DNA of 48,105 nucleotides from Pedobacter sp. SYSU D00535 (GCF_017355855.1 NZ_JAFEWD010000019.1:1-48105); one strand, 5' to 3'. Shown: positions 1 to 10,328, counted from the first letter of the stretch. Notes: generated by a model from the letters alone, not told the origin. Numbers and translations are program-made.

Positions 1-2750
1 CAGATGGCTCTGTGATAGTAGCTGAAGTAGTAGCTGTAATACCATTCTTGTCGCTCACAGTCACCGTGTACATGCCTGCAGCAAGTCCTGTCAGGTCTTC
101 TGTGGTAGCACCGTTACTCCAGGCATACGTATAAGGACTGGTTCCTCCTGTTACGGTAATATCGATTGCTCCCGTGGAAGCTCCTTTTACGGTTACATCC
201 GTTTGAGAGGTAACATTAGCCGCAAGCAGTGCAGAAGGTTCTGTGATAGTTGCTGAAGTAGTAGCTGTAATACCATTCTTGTCGCTCACAGTCACCGTGT
301 ACGTCCCTGCTGCAAGACCAGTCAGATCTTCTGTAGTAGCACCATTGCTCCAGGCATAAGTATAAGGAGCAGTTCCTCCTGCTACCGTTATATCGATCGC
401 TCCCGTGGAAGCTCCCTTTACGCTTACATCCGTTTGGGAAGTAACACTTACTGCCAGTAATGCTGAAGGTTCAGTAATGGTAGCTGAAGTAGTAGCAGTA
501 ATATTGTTTTTATCAGTTACGGTGACCATATACGTGCCTGCTGCAAGACCAGTCAGGTCTTCTGTAGTAGCACCATTGCTCCAGGCATACGTATAAGGAC
601 TAGTTCCTCCTGTTACGGTAATATCGATCGCTCCCGTGGAAGCTCCTTTTACAAACACATCGGTTTGGGAAGTAACACTTACTGCCAGTAATGCTGAAGG
701 TTCAGTAATGGTAGCTGAAGTAGTAGCAGTAATATTGTTTTTATCAGTTACGGTGACAGTGTACGTGCCTGCAGCAAGACCAGTCAGATCTTCTGTGGTA
801 GCACCGTTACTCCAGGCATACGTATAAGGACTGGTTCCTCCTGTTACCGTAATATCTATTGCTCCGGTGGAAGCGCCTTTTACAAACACATCGGTCTTGG
901 AAGTAACACTTACTGCCAGTAATGCTGAAGGTTCAGTAATGGTAGCTGAAGTGGTAGCTGTAATATTGTTTTTATCAGTTACAGTAACCGTATATGTTCC
1001 TGCAGCAAGACCAGTCAGATCTTCTGTGGTAGCTCCGTTACTCCAGGCATACGTATAAGGAGCAGTTCCTCCAGTTACGGTAATATCTATTGCTCCGGTG
1101 GAAGCACCTTTTACAAACACATCCGTTTGGGAAGTAACACTTACTGCCAGTAACCCGGAAGGCTCTGCAATGGTCGCTGAAGTGGTAGCTGTAATACCAT
1201 TCTTGTCGCTCACAGTCAGTGTGTACGTTCCTGCTGCAAGACCAGTAGGATCTTCTGTAGTAGCTCCGTTACTCCAGGCATAGGTATAAGGAACAGTTCC
1301 TCCTGTTACCGTAATATCGATTGCTCCTGTAGAAGCACCTTTTACAAACACATCCGTTTGGGAAGTAACACTTACTGCCAGTAATGCAGAAGGTTCTGTG
1401 ATAGTTGCTGAAGTAGTAGCTGTAATACCATTCTTGTCGCTCACAGTTACCGTATACGTGCCTGCTGCAAGACCAGTCAGGTCTTCTGTGGTAGCCCCGT
1501 TACTCCAGGCATACGTATAAGGAGCAGTCCCTCCTGTTACGGTAATATCGATCGCTCCCGTGGAAGCTCCTTTTACGCTTACATCCGTTTGGGAAGTAAC
1601 ACTTACTGCCAGTAATGCAGATGGCTCTGTGATAGTAGCTGAAGTGGTAGCAGTAATATTGTTTTTATCAGTTACGGTGACCGTATACGTGCCTGCTGCA
1701 AGACCAGTCAGGTCTTCTATAGTAGCTTCATTGCTCCAGGCATACGTATAAGGACTGGTTCCTCCAGTTACCGTAATATCGATCGCTCCCGTGGAAGCGC
1801 CTTTTACAAACACATCGGTCTTGGAAGTAACACTTACTGCCAGTAATGCTGATGGCTCTGTGATAGTAGCTGAAGTGGTAGCAGTAATACCATTCTTGTC
1901 GCTCACAGTTACCGTATACGTGCCTGCTGCAAGACCAGTCAGGTCTTCTGTAGTAGCACCGTTACTCCAGGCATACGTATAAGGACTAGTTCCTCCAGTT
2001 ACCGTAATATCGATCGCTCCGGTTGATGCGCCTTTTACGGTTACATCCGTTTGAGAGGTAACATTAGCCGCAAGCAGTGCAGAAGGTTCTGTGATAGTTG
2101 CTGAAGTAGTAGCTGTAATACCATTCTTGTCGCTCACAGTTACCGTATACGTGCCTGCAGCAAGACCAGTCAGATCTTCTGTGGTAGCACCCTTACTCCA
2201 GGCATACGTATAAGGAGCAGTTCCCCCTGATACCGTAATATCGATCGCTCCGGTGGAGGCTCCTCTTACAAACACATCGGTCTTGGAAGTAACACTTACT
2301 GCCAGTAATGCTGAAGGTTCAGTAATGGTAGCTGAAGTGGTAGCAGTAATATTGTTTTTATCAGTTACAGTGACCGTATACGTCCCTGCAGCAAGTCCTG
2401 CCAGGTCTTCTGTAGTAGCTCCGTTGCTCCAGCTGTAAGTATAAGGAGCGGTACCGCCGCTTACGGTAATATCGATTGCTCCGGTGGATGCGCCTTTTAC
2501 GGCTACATCTGTTTGGGAGGTAACACTTACTGCCAGTAATGCTGAAGGTTCAGTAATGGTAGCACTTGTTGTTGCAGTAATGCCATTATCATCGGTAACT
2601 GTAACCGTATATGTTCCTGCAGCAAGTCCTGTCAGGTCTTCTGTGGTAGCTCCGTTGCTCCAGCTGTAGATATAAGGAGCGGTTCCGCCGCTTACCGTAA
2701 TATCGATGGCTCCGGTTGATGCGCCTTTTACGGCTACATCTGTTTTGGAG
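1..2750 (-). repeat. Tandem 231-bp repeats encoding 77-aa SprB units
   Basis: The anchor ccttttac (or a one-base variant, as at 2263) recurs every 231 bases at 184, 415, 646, 877, 1108, 1339, 1570, 1801, 2032, 2263, 2494 and 2725, so eleven full units and part of a twelfth lie in the window and the array continues off the left edge. The period is exactly 77 codons and keeps the minus-strand frame. Units are near-identical at the DNA level, which points to recent expansion or gene conversion. Two alternative segments, encoding SDKNGITATT or TDKNNITATT, alternate irregularly among units. Confidence 0.95.
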
Positions 2751-5700
2751 GTAACGGTTGCAGATAGTTCAGCGTTCACGGTAATGACGATTTCCGCTGT
2801 CGTGCTTCCCGATCCGTTGCTGGCCGTTACTGTATAGGTGGTTTGAACGGATGCAGCAGTAGGTGTCCCGGAGATTTGTCCGCTGGTGGTATTGAAGGTT
2901 AACCCTGCAGGTAAAGCAGGACTAATGCTGTAGGAAGTGACGCTTCCGGTTACGGTCGGATCAAGTGCTGTAATTGCTGCCCCTACTGTATAGACGTTCG
3001 GAGAAGTATAACTTAGGCCAGAGGGGCTCGTCGCTGCTCCAAGCGTAACAGTGCCCGAAGCGACCGATGATAAGCCTGAAGAGGCGAAGCTAAGGGTATA
3101 AGCACCTCCTCCTGTGATTGCAAGATTATTGAAACTTACCACGCCGTTTACCGCGGTTCTGGTGAGGGTACCACCAATCGTTCCGGTTCCGGATCCTAAA
3201 CTAACTGTCACCTGCGTACTATTATCCGTGTTGACATGATTCCCATAGGCGTCATACAAATAAATCACCGGCTGCTGCGCAAAGGGAGTTCCGCTAGTGG
3301 CGGTAGCTGAAGGCTGCTGAAAAACCGTCATACTGGAGGCTGCTCCCGGATTTATTACAAAGGAGTTAGACGTTCCGGTAATTGTAGGATCGGTGGTGCT
3401 TACCGTTGTCAGCGTATAGGTTCCTGCTTTTGTAAGAGTCACACTGTGACCAGACAGAACGCCTGCTGAAAAGGCTGCTGTAGGACCAGCTCCCGAAGAC
3501 ATATTACTGGCGGAGGCAACCGTGTTTTTTCCGGTATAATTTGTGTAAGTAGCGTTGGCGTTATCCCTCGCTGAAATCTTAATTGCAAAGGGTGTTCCGG
3601 CAACCTGAGTTCCTATATTGCCACCGGCACCTGCTTCGATTAAAAAGTTATCGACACCGGCTACTGTAACTTCGTTAGAGAACGCACTCTCAATAGTACT
3701 CACGGTATTGGTAGCTTTTACTTTAGCCCCCTTGTAAATTTCGCCCGTTCCAGTGGCAATGGTCCAACTGGATAAATTGGAGGTAGTACTTATAGGACTT
3801 CCATCTACGTATAGTTTTACCAGGGTATTTCCGGCGGTTCCCACAACTGAGCTTGCTCCGGCAAGAATCGGAGAAGTAACCACCGGGGCGGCTGGAGCAC
3901 TTGCCTGTACAGTTACCGGCGCAGAGGCCGGACTTAACGATTTCCCTACTGCATCCGCCCTGGCTGTTAGAACATCGCCTGAGGCTAAAGTAAGGCCGCT
4001 CACGGCCCAGTTACCAAAGGCATTCAGGGTGGCTGTTCCAATTAACGTGGTAGTACCACTAACCGTCTTGTATAAATAGATTGTAGTTCCGGGTATTTCT
4101 GTCGATGTTCCCGTCACAGTTTTACCTGAACCGGCGATATAGGTATTGCTGATAATGGGCGCGGTACTCGCCGCACTTGTACCTGACACGATCAGCACAT
4201 TCGATTCGTTTGAAAGCACGTCGGTGGTTCCGTTACCTTGTGCTCTTGCGGTTAGTTTATCTCCTTCAAGCAATCCGGACACTGAAAAGGTCGTAGTGGC
4301 TGCATTATTGAAGGTGGAAACACTCCTTCCTATCTCGATGCCGTTTTTATACAGGATCAGTGTCGATGCTGTATAATTACTTTGTACGGTTATGGTGTTT
4401 GCTCCTGTACTAGCCAGCACGGAAGCTGTTGTTATGGTTGGAGCAGGAGTTAAAGAAGATCCGGAGTTTGCTTCACTTGCCGCAGAATAACCACTTGCAC
4501 AACCATTGTAAGTAGCGGTAGCAAACAAACGGGCTCCATTGAAATCACTCTGACTCAGACCTGTGGGGAATGAAAACGAGCCGGCTCCGGAAGTAGTTGC
4601 CGATACATAAACAGGAGTTGTTGAACTTATTTCAGTGAACGTGTTCGAGCCGGGAGTTTGGCGGTATAATTTGATCTGGACAGTATTGGCAGCAATGGCA
4701 GATCCGTCAGGCATGGTCCATGTACCTGGCATACTTTGCGAACCGTTCACCTTTGCTCCCATTACCGGTATCGGTGTATAACAGGTCTGGGGAGCAGTTA
4801 CTTCGACCGAATTGGAAACAGCAGATTGCGTTCGCGAAGCTGCAGTAGCTTTTGCAGTAATCAGGTTACCTGCCGTTAGACCAGAGACGCCACCAAGCGT
4901 CCAGGCATGTCCGGAAACGGTTGTGGTACCGATCGATAAGCCGTTCTTATAAACGGTAATAATCGTACCATCCGCTTCTACACTCGTCCCTGCAACGGAA
5001 GTGCTGCTGGTTGTCAAACTACTGGTAATTGTTGGCGCCGTAGTTACTAAAGGACCAAAAGAACCACCCGTAGTCAGGGTAGAAAGGTCGGTCGGCGGAA
5101 AACTATTGATAACCGCATTGTAAATGGCGAAAGGATTACCGCCATAGGTCTGGTCGTTAATCCCGTTAATATCAGATGCTGTTCCACTGATGCCACTTTG
5201 CGCACTGGTGATGGTAGTAGCTGCAAAGCGCACATTCCCGGAAATACCGAGCGCAGCGTAGGGAACATAAAAGTCATAGAAATAATCCGCATCACCACCA
5301 TTAGTACTTGCTGCAATTGAGCGCTGATGGTGCTCCTCCAGGTCATACGTTAATGAAGTAGAAGTTCCTGCGGATACGTTGTGGGTGTATATTTTAACTC
5401 CAAAACCAGTCTCTAAAACAATTTCCTTCTCAAAGCCGGGATTAGAGTTGGTTATATTGCCAAATTGATTATCCGTGTCGATTAATAAAGAATAGCCTTT
5501 CCTGGCGGTCGAAGCTTTACTGATTCTGAAACGAACAATAAAATAGTCGGTACCACTAATGGTCTTTTTTAGTACAAATACAGAATTACCTCCGTTCAAA
5601 CTGACGATCTCGGTATGCCCATTGGAAGCGCCGGTACTTAAATCGGCCGACGGTTCGGAAATCATCAACGGCACGTTAATCATCTGATGCTCGCTGACTA

Positions 5701-5935
5701 CACCATAATCAGTAGCTCCAAAACCTGCGTTGGTGGCAGAAACGTAACCATCGCCGTTGGGATCAAGGACGGATCTTCCAGCGGCAGTCGAAGAAGGTTT
5801 GTAAATTAAACCAGGAGTTTGCGCCCAGGCCAGATTCATCAGAAGCATTAAAGAACATGTTGCCAGTCCTAGGTTTTTCAGTTTTGTGGAGGCCAAAACC
5901 TCCCATGCCTTTTTCAAAAAAGCGTTTTTTGTCAT
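1..5935 (-). CDS. Giant secreted adhesin with SprB repeats (5'-terminal part; 3' end beyond window)
   Basis: An open frame of 1978 codons starts with ATG at 5935 and reaches the left edge without a stop. The N-terminus (MTKNAFLKK) leads into a hydrophobic signal segment ending in AWA-QT, so export is expected. Next comes a DPNGDGYVS motif and a beta-rich domain to about residue 280, then a series of Ig-like modules (about residues 300-970) and a putative-Ig (He_PIG-like) domain ending near base 2790. From about 2750 to 1 there are about 12 tandem 77-residue units containing PYTYSWSNGATTEDLTGL and GTYTVTV, the signature of the SprB repeat known from the gliding adhesin of Flavobacterium. Such proteins are normally exported by the type IX system through a C-terminal signal, which would lie outside the window and cannot be checked. 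Function as surface adhesin is inferred from the family; a role in gliding is not shown. Confidence 0.9.
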   Translation of the reverse strand, partial: MTKNAFLKKAWEVLASTKLKNLGLATCSLMLLMNLAWAQTPGLIYKPSSTAAGRSVLDPNGDGYVSATNAGFGATDYGVVSEHQMINVPLMISEPSADLSTGASNGHTEIVSLNGGNSVFVLKKTISGTDYFIVRFRISKASTARKGYSLLIDTDNQFGNITNSNPGFEKEIVLETGFGVKIYTHNVSAGTSTSLTYDLEEHHQRSIAASTNGGDADYFYDFYVPYAALGISGNVRFAATTITSAQSGISGTASDINGINDQTYGGNPFAIYNAVINSFPPTDLSTLTTGGSFGPLVTTAPTITSSLTTSSTSVAGTSVEADGTIITVYKNGLSIGTTTVSGHAWTLGGVSGLTAGNLITAKATAASRTQSAVSNSVEVTAPQTCYTPIPVMGAKVNGSQSMPGTWTMPDGSAIAANTVQIKLYRQTPGSNTFTEISSTTPVYVSATTSGAGSFSFPTGLSQSDFNGARLFATATYNGCASGYSAASEANSGSSLTPAPTITTASVLASTGANTITVQSNYTASTLILYKNGIEIGRSVSTFNNAATTTFSVSGLLEGDKLTARAQGNGTTDVLSNESNVLIVSGTSAASTAPIISNTYIAGSGKTVTGTSTEIPGTTIYLYKTVSGTTTLIGTATLNAFGNWAVSGLTLASGDVLTARADAVGKSLSPASAPVTVQASAPAAPVVTSPILAGASSVVGTAGNTLVKLYVDGSPISTTSNLSSWTIATGTGEIYKGAKVKATNTVSTIESAFSNEVTVAGVDNFLIEAGAGGNIGTQVAGTPFAIKISARDNANATYTNYTGKNTVASASNMSSGAGPTAAFSAGVLSGHSVTLTKAGTYTLTTVSTTDPTITGTSNSFVINPGAASSMTVFQQPSATATSGTPFAQQPVIYLYDAYGNHVNTDNSTQVTVSLGSGTGTIGGTLTRTAVNGVVSFNNLAITGGGAYTLSFASSGLSSVASGTVTLGAATSPSGLSYTSPNVYTVGAAITALDPTVTGSVTSYSISPALPAGLTFNTTSGQISGTPTAASVQTTYTVTASNGSGSTTAEIVITVNAELSATVTSKTDVAVKGASTGAIDITVSGGTAPYIYSWSNGATTEDLTGLAAGTYTVTVTDDNGITATTSATITEPSALLAVSVTSQTDVAVKGASTGAIDITVSGGTAPYTYSWSNGATTEDLAGLAAGTYTVTVTDKNNITATTSATITEPSALLAVSVTSKTDVFVRGASTGAIDITVSGGTAPYTYAWSKGATTEDLTGLAAGTYTVTVSDKNGITATTSATITEPSALLAANVTSQTDVTVKGASTGAIDITVTGGTSPYTYAWSNGATTEDLTGLAAGTYTVTVSDKNGITATTSATITEPSALLAVSVTSKTDVFVKGASTGAIDITVTGGTSPYTYAWSNEATIEDLTGLAAGTYTVTVTDKNNITATTSATITEPSALLAVSVTSQTDVSVKGASTGAIDITVTGGTAPYTYAWSNGATTEDLTGLAAGTYTVTVSDKNGITATTSATITEPSALLAVSVTSQTDVFVKGASTGAIDITVTGGTVPYTYAWSNGATTEDPTGLAAGTYTLTVSDKNGITATTSATIAEPSGLLAVSVTSQTDVFVKGASTGAIDITVTGGTAPYTYAWSNGATTEDLTGLAAGTYTVTVTDKNNITATTSATITEPSALLAVSVTSKTDVFVKGASTGAIDITVTGGTSPYTYAWSNGATTEDLTGLAAGTYTVTVTDKNNITATTSATITEPSALLAVSVTSQTDVFVKGASTGAIDITVTGGTSPYTYAWSNGATTEDLTGLAAGTYMVTVTDKNNITATTSATITEPSALLAVSVTSQTDVSVKGASTGAIDITVAGGTAPYTYAWSNGATTEDLTGLAAGTYTVTVSDKNGITATTSATITEPSALLAANVTSQTDVTVKGASTGAIDITVTGGTSPYTYAWSNGATTEDLTGLAAGMYTVTVSDKNGITATTSATITEPS

Positions 5936-6198
5936 TTCAGTAAATCTTGTTCTGGCTTAGACCCTTCTCTGAACCCTACCATCAAGGGAAGCAAATAAAA
6001 ATGTGTAGCAGCACCAGTAATTGCGGTTCTTACGAGTTTCGTACCTTTTCGGTTACACTACCTTCGTTCACCAAAGGTTATAATACTTCTGATACCAATA
6101 GTAAATGACTATTGCACAGGTGAGTGCTCGCAAAAAAAGCTCCGGAAAAAGTTGCAACAAACACAACTTAACGACAGCATCTTCCGTAAACTACCGAT

Positions 6199-8382
6199 AT
6201 GCTACCTGTAGAAATAAATGGTTACTCCATATTCCTTTTTCTCTGCAGCATTTTAACTACACTTTTACCGGTTTACCTATTTGCAAAGGTTAGGTCGCTT
6301 GGAAAGTACCTTGGTTATTTAATGCTTGCTGCTGCGCTCTGGGCTTTTGCTTATGCCTTGGAATTGATGCAGACCAACCTGGCACGGATGATCACTATCG
6401 TTAAGATAGAATATATTGGTATCGCTTTCCTTCCCGCATTCTGGATGCTTTTCGTGTTAAAGTTCCTCGGTAAAGAAACGTACTTAAGGATCCGATACAT
6501 CTCGCTTCTTTTCCTTGTTCCGCTCGTCACCGTCATTATGGTATGGTCGAATGAATGGCACCGCCTGCATTATACCATTGTATACCTGGAGGAACATGGC
6601 AATTTCAACCTGTTCAAATTCCAGGAGGGCCCCTGGTACATTGTCTTCACGATCTACTACTATCTGGTGCTTTTATTGAGCGTAGTCCTGCTTTTAAAGA
6701 GTAAGGTTGACAGTGACGTACTCCTAAGAAAACAAAAACGTTTTTTGGTAGCAGGTGCCCTCGTTCCCTGGTTTTTTAATATGCTGTATCTGTTGGGAAT
6801 CCGCCCTAGTAACGGAATCGACCTGACTCCATTTGCCTTTATGATCAGCTCCTTTTGCTTCACCTTTGCACTGTTAAAGTATCAGCTATTTAATATCCTG
6901 CCAATTGCCAGGGAGCAGATCGTTGAAGCGCTTCAGGAAGGCGTGCTGGTAATTGACAATGAAGAGCGGATCATTGATTTTAATCCTAAAATGGCAAGTA
7001 TTCTCGCTCTTGATGCAAGCCAGTTGGCTGGACAATCCGTGTATCAATTGCTTCCTGATCTCGAATGTATTGAGCGTATTTCCTCCGAGACAGAGATCAC
7101 CGTTGGAAAGAGTATTGTGGGCAGAACCTATGCCTTAACGATCAGTGACCTTTATGATAAAAAAGGTCGCATTAGGGGTAAAATATTATTATTTAAAGAC
7201 GTTACCGAACGAAAAGAATCGGAGATCGCGCTGTTGAAGGCGAAGGAAGCCGCCGAGCTGGCAACACTCGCCAAAGATCAGTTTCTCTCCACCATGAGCC
7301 ACGAAATAAGAACGCCGATGAACAGCATCCTCGGCTTCACCCACCTCCTGTTGCAGAATAATCCCCGGGAGGATCAGAAGGAATTCCTCGGAATTCAGCG
7401 TTTTTCTGCAGAGAACTTGCTGGTACTGATCAACGATATTCTCGATTTCTCGAAAATACAATCAGGAAAGCTTCACATTGAAGAAACACCGGTAGATTTT
7501 ACAAGTCTGCTTCAGAATATCTACGCCACACTTAAAAATGCGGCAGCAGAAAAGGGAATTGATCTGGTGCTTACCTTACCGGCCGAGGGCCTCCCAACCG
7601 TCTTGGGCGATCCCGTCCGACTTAGCCAGATCTTTGTGAACCTGGCAGGCAATGCTATCAAATTTACGGAAAAAGGCCGGGTAGAAATTTCAGCGGAAGC
7701 CCTGAAGATAGAACACGAGCGTACGACCGTCCTGTTCCGCATCAGCGACACCGGAATTGGAATCGACCCGGATAAAATTGATCAGATCTTTGAAAGTTTT
7801 ACGCAGGCAAGCGCCGATACGACCCGTAGGTTTGGTGGCTCCGGACTAGGCTTGACGATAACCAAACAGTTACTGCGCTTGATGAAAAGTGATGTTAGCG
7901 TAAGTAGTATGCCGGGCAAAGGCTCCGTATTTTCCTTCCAGCTGGAATTGAAGAACGCGGCAGATCAGCAGCAGCAAAAAATTGTAGCTGCAAAGCCCGA
8001 TGAAAACCTCCTGGTGGGTAAGAACGTCCTTATCGTGGACGACAACGCGATGAACGTGTTGCTTGCAAAACAATTCTTGAAGAAGTGGAACATCCGCTTT
8101 GGAATTGCGAAAAATGGTCTGGAGGCTTTGAACGAAGTACAGTCGAATGACTATGACCTGGTGTTGATGGACCTCCAGATGCCGGAGATGGATGGTTATA
8201 CGGCGACCAGAGAAATACGCCGCCTGCCAGATGGCAAGTTCCGGGAGCTTCCGATCATCGCACTTTCAGCCTCCGCCCTGGCGGAGGTGCAGGAAAAGGT
8301 ATTCGAAGCCGGAATGACCGACTTCCTCACAAAACCATTTACACCCGACACCCTGTTCGATAAGTTGAGGTCGAATCTTTAG
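6199..8382 (+). CDS. Hybrid sensor histidine kinase (7TM-PAS-HisKA-HATPase-receiver)
   Basis: This 727-residue membrane kinase has an N-terminal block of about seven hydrophobic helices (residues 1-225), like the 7TM region of histidine kinases. A PAS domain follows (about 230-340; LVIDNEERIIDFNP), then the HisKA domain with phospho-acceptor His368 in MSHEIRTPMN. The HATPase domain carries the N box (NLAGNAIKF) and G boxes (DTGIGID, GGSGLGLTI). A C-terminal receiver holds Asp658 in LVLMDLQMPEMDGYTA. There is no HPt domain, so phosphate must go to a separate HPt protein or the receiver acts on the kinase itself. No response regulator is adjacent; the signal is unknown. An upstream frame from 6105 overlaps the start and is not convincing. 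Confidence 0.93.
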   Translation: MLPVEINGYSIFLFLCSILTTLLPVYLFAKVRSLGKYLGYLMLAAALWAFAYALELMQTNLARMITIVKIEYIGIAFLPAFWMLFVLKFLGKETYLRIRYISLLFLVPLVTVIMVWSNEWHRLHYTIVYLEEHGNFNLFKFQEGPWYIVFTIYYYLVLLLSVVLLLKSKVDSDVLLRKQKRFLVAGALVPWFFNMLYLLGIRPSNGIDLTPFAFMISSFCFTFALLKYQLFNILPIAREQIVEALQEGVLVIDNEERIIDFNPKMASILALDASQLAGQSVYQLLPDLECIERISSETEITVGKSIVGRTYALTISDLYDKKGRIRGKILLFKDVTERKESEIALLKAKEAAELATLAKDQFLSTMSHEIRTPMNSILGFTHLLLQNNPREDQKEFLGIQRFSAENLLVLINDILDFSKIQSGKLHIEETPVDFTSLLQNIYATLKNAAAEKGIDLVLTLPAEGLPTVLGDPVRLSQIFVNLAGNAIKFTEKGRVEISAEALKIEHERTTVLFRISDTGIGIDPDKIDQIFESFTQASADTTRRFGGSGLGLTITKQLLRLMKSDVSVSSMPGKGSVFSFQLELKNAADQQQQKIVAAKPDENLLVGKNVLIVDDNAMNVLLAKQFLKKWNIRFGIAKNGLEALNEVQSNDYDLVLMDLQMPEMDGYTATREIRRLPDGKFRELPIIALSASALAEVQEKVFEAGMTDFLTKPFTPDTLFDKLRSNL

Positions 8383-8597
8383 GGATAAACTTGGAAAGGG
8401 GGGATAAAAATAGCATCTGCTTCAAATCAATGAGCACTCCCTGGTCGTTGCATGAAAGAAATCTATGAAGCTTAATACTGCTTTACGCATAATCGAAAGT
8501 GCATAAAAATAGAAATTTATAGACTCTCATATTAAGCTCCTCTCTCCCTGAAGTCTTAAGAACCGAAGGCTATGCACGTTTTAAATTCAATAAGGCT

Positions 8598-9764
8598 TCA
8601 GAGGCTTTTAATTACCATGCCCAGAACAGCCGCGATCAGGATAAGCTGAGGCTCCTGCAGTCGTTTTACATACAACAAGGCCAAAACGGTAGCAATGGCA
8701 ATTAAACCCGTTGGAATATCTATAATAGAACGTGTTCCGATGATAATCACCGAGCCTACCAGCGCTCCAACGACCGAAGCCGTAATTCCGTCAACAAAAG
8801 CCTTGATACTCTTATTTGCCGCTATCTTTCGAAAGGATGGCGCTAATATCACGGTAAATAAAAAGCAAGGTAAAAATGTGGCCAAGGCGGCGACCGAAGC
8901 TCCGGGAAAGCCGGCCACCAGGTACCCTATAAATCCCACCGTGATCACTACAGGTCCCGGCGTGATCATAGCTACAGCCACTGAATCTACAAACTCCAGT
9001 TCCGTGAGCCAGCCGTATTCCTGTACCACCCCGGCATGTAAAAAAGGAACGATAGCGAGCCCGCTGCCGAAAACAAAAGCACCTGCTTTCGCGAAAAAGA
9101 CTGCGATCTTAAACAGATCGTCGCTACTGAACTCCCAAAATCCGATCGCTGCCAAAGAAACAGCGGGCAATACAGCAGGCTTTCGAAGCCAAGTGGGCGG
9201 TGCCTTCACGAGCATGTAAATCAGACCGGTAGCAACAAACAGCAGGACCTCCTCCCGTTGGGTAATCACCGTCAGGACTGCCCCAAGCAGGTAAAAAAGC
9301 CACAGCAACCAATTTTGTCGAAGAGCGCTGAGCTGAAACTTGCTGATCGACTTCACCGTGAGTTTATAAGCACTCATGCTGATAATCCCAATCACCGCCG
9401 CGCCAACACCATAAAACACCGCCTGCATTGCGGGAATTCCGCTATAGATCTTGTAAATAACACCCAGTAAAACCACCATAATAAAGGAGGGCAAAACAAA
9501 CGCGAGCCCTGCAAGGGTAGCTCCCAGAAGGCGATAATGCACAAAGCCAATATAGATTCCCAACTGAGCAGCCAGCGGTCCCGGCGCCAGCTGTGCGAGC
9601 GCTATGCCCTCTTTAAATTCTTCCTCGGTGAGCCACTTGCGAGTATCCACCAAATCTCTCTGCATGTATCCTACCAGCGCTACTGGTCCCCCAAATCCCC
9701 AGGTTCCCAACTTTAGAAAATATAGCACCAGCTCTTTCAGCGTATATGACGTAACTGTTCTCAT
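8598..9764 (-). CDS. chrA: Chromate efflux transporter ChrA (two-domain form)
   Basis: The 388-residue protein is a polytopic inner-membrane transporter of the CHR superfamily, which extrudes chromate from the cytoplasm. It has the duplicated long-chain architecture. The N-terminal half carries FGGP at residues 24-27 and LAPGPLAAQLG. The C-terminal half repeats the pattern as FGSGLAIVPFLH and MITPGPVVITVGF. It is the last gene of a three-gene minus-strand run: a small secreted protein begins nine bases upstream and a ChrB-domain/AraC regulator precedes that. This context supports a true chromate-resistance role, although CHR proteins of unknown substrate exist. Confidence 0.92.
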   Translation of the reverse strand: MRTVTSYTLKELVLYFLKLGTWGFGGPVALVGYMQRDLVDTRKWLTEEEFKEGIALAQLAPGPLAAQLGIYIGFVHYRLLGATLAGLAFVLPSFIMVVLLGVIYKIYSGIPAMQAVFYGVGAAVIGIISMSAYKLTVKSISKFQLSALRQNWLLWLFYLLGAVLTVITQREEVLLFVATGLIYMLVKAPPTWLRKPAVLPAVSLAAIGFWEFSSDDLFKIAVFFAKAGAFVFGSGLAIVPFLHAGVVQEYGWLTELEFVDSVAVAMITPGPVVITVGFIGYLVAGFPGASVAALATFLPCFLFTVILAPSFRKIAANKSIKAFVDGITASVVGALVGSVIIIGTRSIIDIPTGLIAIATVLALLYVKRLQEPQLILIAAVLGMVIKSL

Positions 9765-9773
9765 CTCCAGTAT

Positions 9774-10283
9774 TTAAAATCCAACCGCCACTTGAACAGC
9801 AATCCCAAGGGAAGTAGCTTTGTCGTTTCCAAACCGTACAGGGAAAGGAACTGAAACAAAGTAATTGCTGTGCGCATTCTTTTTAACCACCTTGCTAACT
9901 ATCGGCGTCAAACCGAAACGTCCCGAAGTTTCAAATGCGGCCCTTCCGATAAAGCTGAACCCCTTGCCCAAGGGAGTAACTACGCCGGGATGGAATAAGA
10001 AATTACTCATTTTGCTCACATTGTTTTCGGTCCGGATATACGGAACGGCTTCGAAAGAAAAAGCGAGTTTAGGAGATTTCCAGATGTTTATAGCTGTAGG
10101 TACCCCCACCACGTAAACTCCATCAAAATTGGTATGTGAACCATCTCCATCGAAAGTGACGATGGGATGAACCAGTCCCATATGCCCTGCGACACGCGGG
10201 AAAGTTGGGGTAGTTTGGGGGAAAGCAGCAGCAGCAAAAAGTAAAAGACCAGCTGTGGTGAAAAGCGTAAGAAGTTCTTTCAT
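9774..10283 (-). CDS. Small exported protein of the chromate operon, possible outer-membrane barrel
   Basis: ATG at 10283 gives about 169 residues; a TTG nine bases upstream is possible but less likely. The start is a typical signal peptide (MKELLTLFTTAGLLLF, likely cleaved after AFPQ). The rest is rich in short alternating beta-like segments and ends in a terminal phenylalanine (AVQVAVGF), as many outer-membrane beta-barrels do. I do not recognise the family. It sits between chrA (nine bases downstream) and the ChrB/AraC gene (about 45 bases upstream) in the same direction, so it is probably co-transcribed with them and may help chromate cross or be sensed at the outer membrane; that role is inference. 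Confidence 0.75.
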   Translation of the reverse strand: MKELLTLFTTAGLLLFAAAAFPQTTPTFPRVAGHMGLVHPIVTFDGDGSHTNFDGVYVVGVPTAINIWKSPKLAFSFEAVPYIRTENNVSKMSNFLFHPGVVTPLGKGFSFIGRAAFETSGRFGLTPIVSKVVKKNAHSNYFVSVPFPVRFGNDKATSLGIAVQVAVGF

Positions 10284-10328
10284 AATGGACAATGATAGCT
10301 TCTTGCTTTTACGCAGGATAGAACGTTT

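Noticed and set aside
405-2669. Series of about 61-63-codon plus-strand frames at 231-base intervals
   Set aside because: They are antisense shadows of the SprB repeat; the minus strand has one continuous frame with a signal peptide and known domains.
5992-5999. Possible -7 element TTTATTTG (minus strand) before the adhesin gene
   Set aside because: One mismatch to TAnnTTTG and no -33 motif at the right distance; chance is likely in AT-rich DNA.
6105-6293. 62-codon plus-strand frame before the hybrid kinase
   Set aside because: It overlaps the kinase start out of frame and shows no recognisable protein features.
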